Shown here: positions 33,759-34,751 of the stretch, one piece after another
Layout: each line of letters begins with the position of its first letter
Numbering within the stretch: position 1 is the stretch's first letter
Assembly: GCA_949287395.1 (NCBI GenBank)
Contig: CASEFZ010000050.1
Coordinates: 1-34,751, forward strand
Origin: an uncultured Verrucomicrobiota bacterium
GTDB lineage: Bacteria > Verrucomicrobiota > Verrucomicrobiia > Opitutales > Intestinicryptomonadaceae
Direction: 5' to 3'
DNA length: 34,751 nt
The notes under the pieces: generated by a model
What the model saw: only the letters and a program-made list of their open reading frames with translations
The model's database searches: none
What the model was told of the DNA's origin: nothing
Translations under genes and position numbers: made by a program

Positions 33759-34751
33759 TCTGCACCTCCAATCTTGACCTCCTCCACAATTTCCAATCCA
33801 AAGCCCTCGGGCAATCTGTGTTTTCCGGGATGGGTAGTCATCAGCCTGATTTTTTTGAACCCCAACACGCGCAAAATTTGGGCTCCAACTCCGTAGTCCC
33901 TCATCGTGGGCAGCAAAGCCTCGCCTTCCGGAACTTTTATTCCCCCGCACGGCTGGCTTATGTATATTGCCGCCCCGCAGCCCTGCCGCGATATAATCTT
34001 TAGCGCCTCGGCAAAATTTGACGCGCCAAGCACACCTCCAGCCTCACAGAACATGTCCTCAAACACGTTCTCAGAATGCACCCTCGCAAGGGTTGGTTCC
34101 CCGCTTATTTCGCCTTTGACAAGCGCGTAGTGCACCCTTCCGTCAACCGAGCTTAGCCCGACCAATTTAAAAGCGCCGAACTGCGTGTCAAAATCGCGCT
34201 CAAACAGCTTTTTTATGAGGGTGTCGCGTTTGAGCCTATACTCTATCAACGACGCCACCGTCATCAACTTCATGTTGTGGCGCCTCTTAAAATCTATCAA
34301 ATCCGGCAGCCGCGCCATTGTGCCGTCGTCGTTCATTATCTCGCATATTGCCGCGCAAGGGTACAAGCCGGCCAGCCGCGCCAAATCCACCGCAGCCTCC
34401 GTGTGGCCGGCGCGCTGAAGCACGCCGCCGGGCCGCGCCCTGAGCGGATTTACATGCCCGGGGCTGACAAAGTCAGCCGCAGAAGCGTTCCTGTCGGCCA
34501 TCAAACGTATGGTTCTGGCCCTGTCTGCGGCGCTTATGCCCGTGGTAACCCCGCTGGAGGCGTCAACTGTGACAGTAAACGCCGTTCCCTTGGCATCGCG
34601 GTTAAGGCGCACCATGTCGTCTATGCCAAGCTCTGTCAGGCGCTGGCTTGTTGTGGGAACGCAAACCAACCCGCGCGCAAACCTGACCATGGTATTGACT
34701 ATCTGCGGAGTTATCTTTTCGGCGGCAACTATCATATCGCCCTCGTTTTCG
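33755..34751 (-). CDS. ribB: RibBA-type protein: DHBP synthase with a degenerate GTP cyclohydrolase II-like domain, 5' end missing
   Basis: The gene runs off the right edge; the visible 331 residues begin in the conserved ENEGD..IVAAEKITP motif, about 25-30 residues into the protein. The N-terminal half is 3,4-dihydroxy-2-butanone-4-phosphate synthase, which makes the four-carbon unit of lumazine from ribulose 5-phosphate: TVDASSGVTTGISAADRA, FVSPGHVNPLRA and the catalytic RAGHTEAAVDL are intact. The C-terminal half aligns with GTP cyclohydrolase II at ARVHSENVFEDMF and AQILRVLGFKKIRLMT. It lacks the three zinc cysteines (the C-x10-CDC pattern after the HSE motif) and the GREEGRGIGL loop. I infer that this half is not a working cyclohydrolase. 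ribH follows with a 4-base overlap. Confidence 0.93.
   Translation of the reverse strand, partial: ENEGDMIVAAEKITPQIVNTMVRFARGLVCVPTTSQRLTELGIDDMVRLNRDAKGTAFTVTVDASSGVTTGISAADRARTIRLMADRNASAADFVSPGHVNPLRARPGGVLQRAGHTEAAVDLARLAGLYPCAAICEIMNDDGTMARLPDLIDFKRRHNMKLMTVASLIEYRLKRDTLIKKLFERDFDTQFGAFKLVGLSSVDGRVHYALVKGEISGEPTLARVHSENVFEDMFCEAGGVLGASNFAEALKIISRQGCGAAIYISQPCGGIKVPEGEALLPTMRDYGVGAQILRVLGFKKIRLMTTHPGKHRLPEGFGLEIVEEVKIGGAE

Noticed and set aside
33759-33950. Longer RibH frame beginning at 33950
   Set aside because: The extra 64 residues overlap the end of ribB(A) in another frame and have no family similarity; the ATGA overlap at 33758 is a typical coupled start.
1-34751. CRISPR array, insertion sequence, prophage or secondary-metabolite cluster
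   Set aside because: No evenly spaced direct repeats, transposase or integrase motifs, phage structural genes or multi-domain synthases were seen. acpP-fabF is the housekeeping pair.

Overview
The window reads as a chromosomal segment of a Gram-negative bacterium, most likely a member of the Verrucomicrobiota (Opitutia-like). That assignment is an inference from gene content, not a search. It rests on C5-pathway heme synthesis (hemL), a DciA-type helicase loader, scpA next to glmM, a glutamine-dependent NAD synthetase, the ribB/ribH/nusB/ftsY/aroB cluster, an outer-membrane barrel gene and a very large secreted glycosidase. Nearly everything is housekeeping. I found no phage, CRISPR array, insertion sequence, restriction or toxin system, and no clearly novel multi-gene system.

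Layout. 1-663 (-): start of a GMC-family flavoprotein that runs off the left edge. 1022-4018 (-): nadE then hemL, closed by an intrinsic terminator. 4123-5565 (-): TPR protein with its own strong terminator. 5623-8187 (-): scpA, a 79-residue unknown, then glmM. 8489-10959 (-): LysM membrane protein, Nudix hydrolase, dciA and a nitrilase-fold amidase, the last three tightly coupled by overlaps. 11116-14781 (+): glnD and purC with a strong terminator. 15010-15645 (+): DoxX-like membrane protein.

15646-18745 is gene-poor. Its only gene is a frameshifted outer-membrane barrel gene at 17080-17948 (-), and it abuts tRNA-Leu(CAG) at 18746-18829 (-). Then come an orphan nucleotidyltransferase-fold gene (18933-19541, +), acpP-fabF (-, with a terminator between them), and a 1059-residue secreted glycoside hydrolase (21916-25095, +).

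25401-34751 is all on the minus strand: rhomboid protease then a Prc/CtpA-type periplasmic protease, preceded by a compact operon ribB(A)-ribH-nusB-ftsY-aroB-tatD-tcdA whose first gene runs off the right edge. Gene spacing there is -4 to about 12 bases, implying one transcript linking riboflavin synthesis, antitermination, SRP targeting, aromatic synthesis and tRNA modification.

Points most worth a second look: the single-base frameshift in the barrel gene; the cyclohydrolase-like half of RibBA lacking its zinc cysteines; the gene-poor tract ending at the tRNA; the acpP-fabF terminator; a perfect palindrome upstream of the rhomboid gene; and the unrecognised small protein between scpA and glmM.
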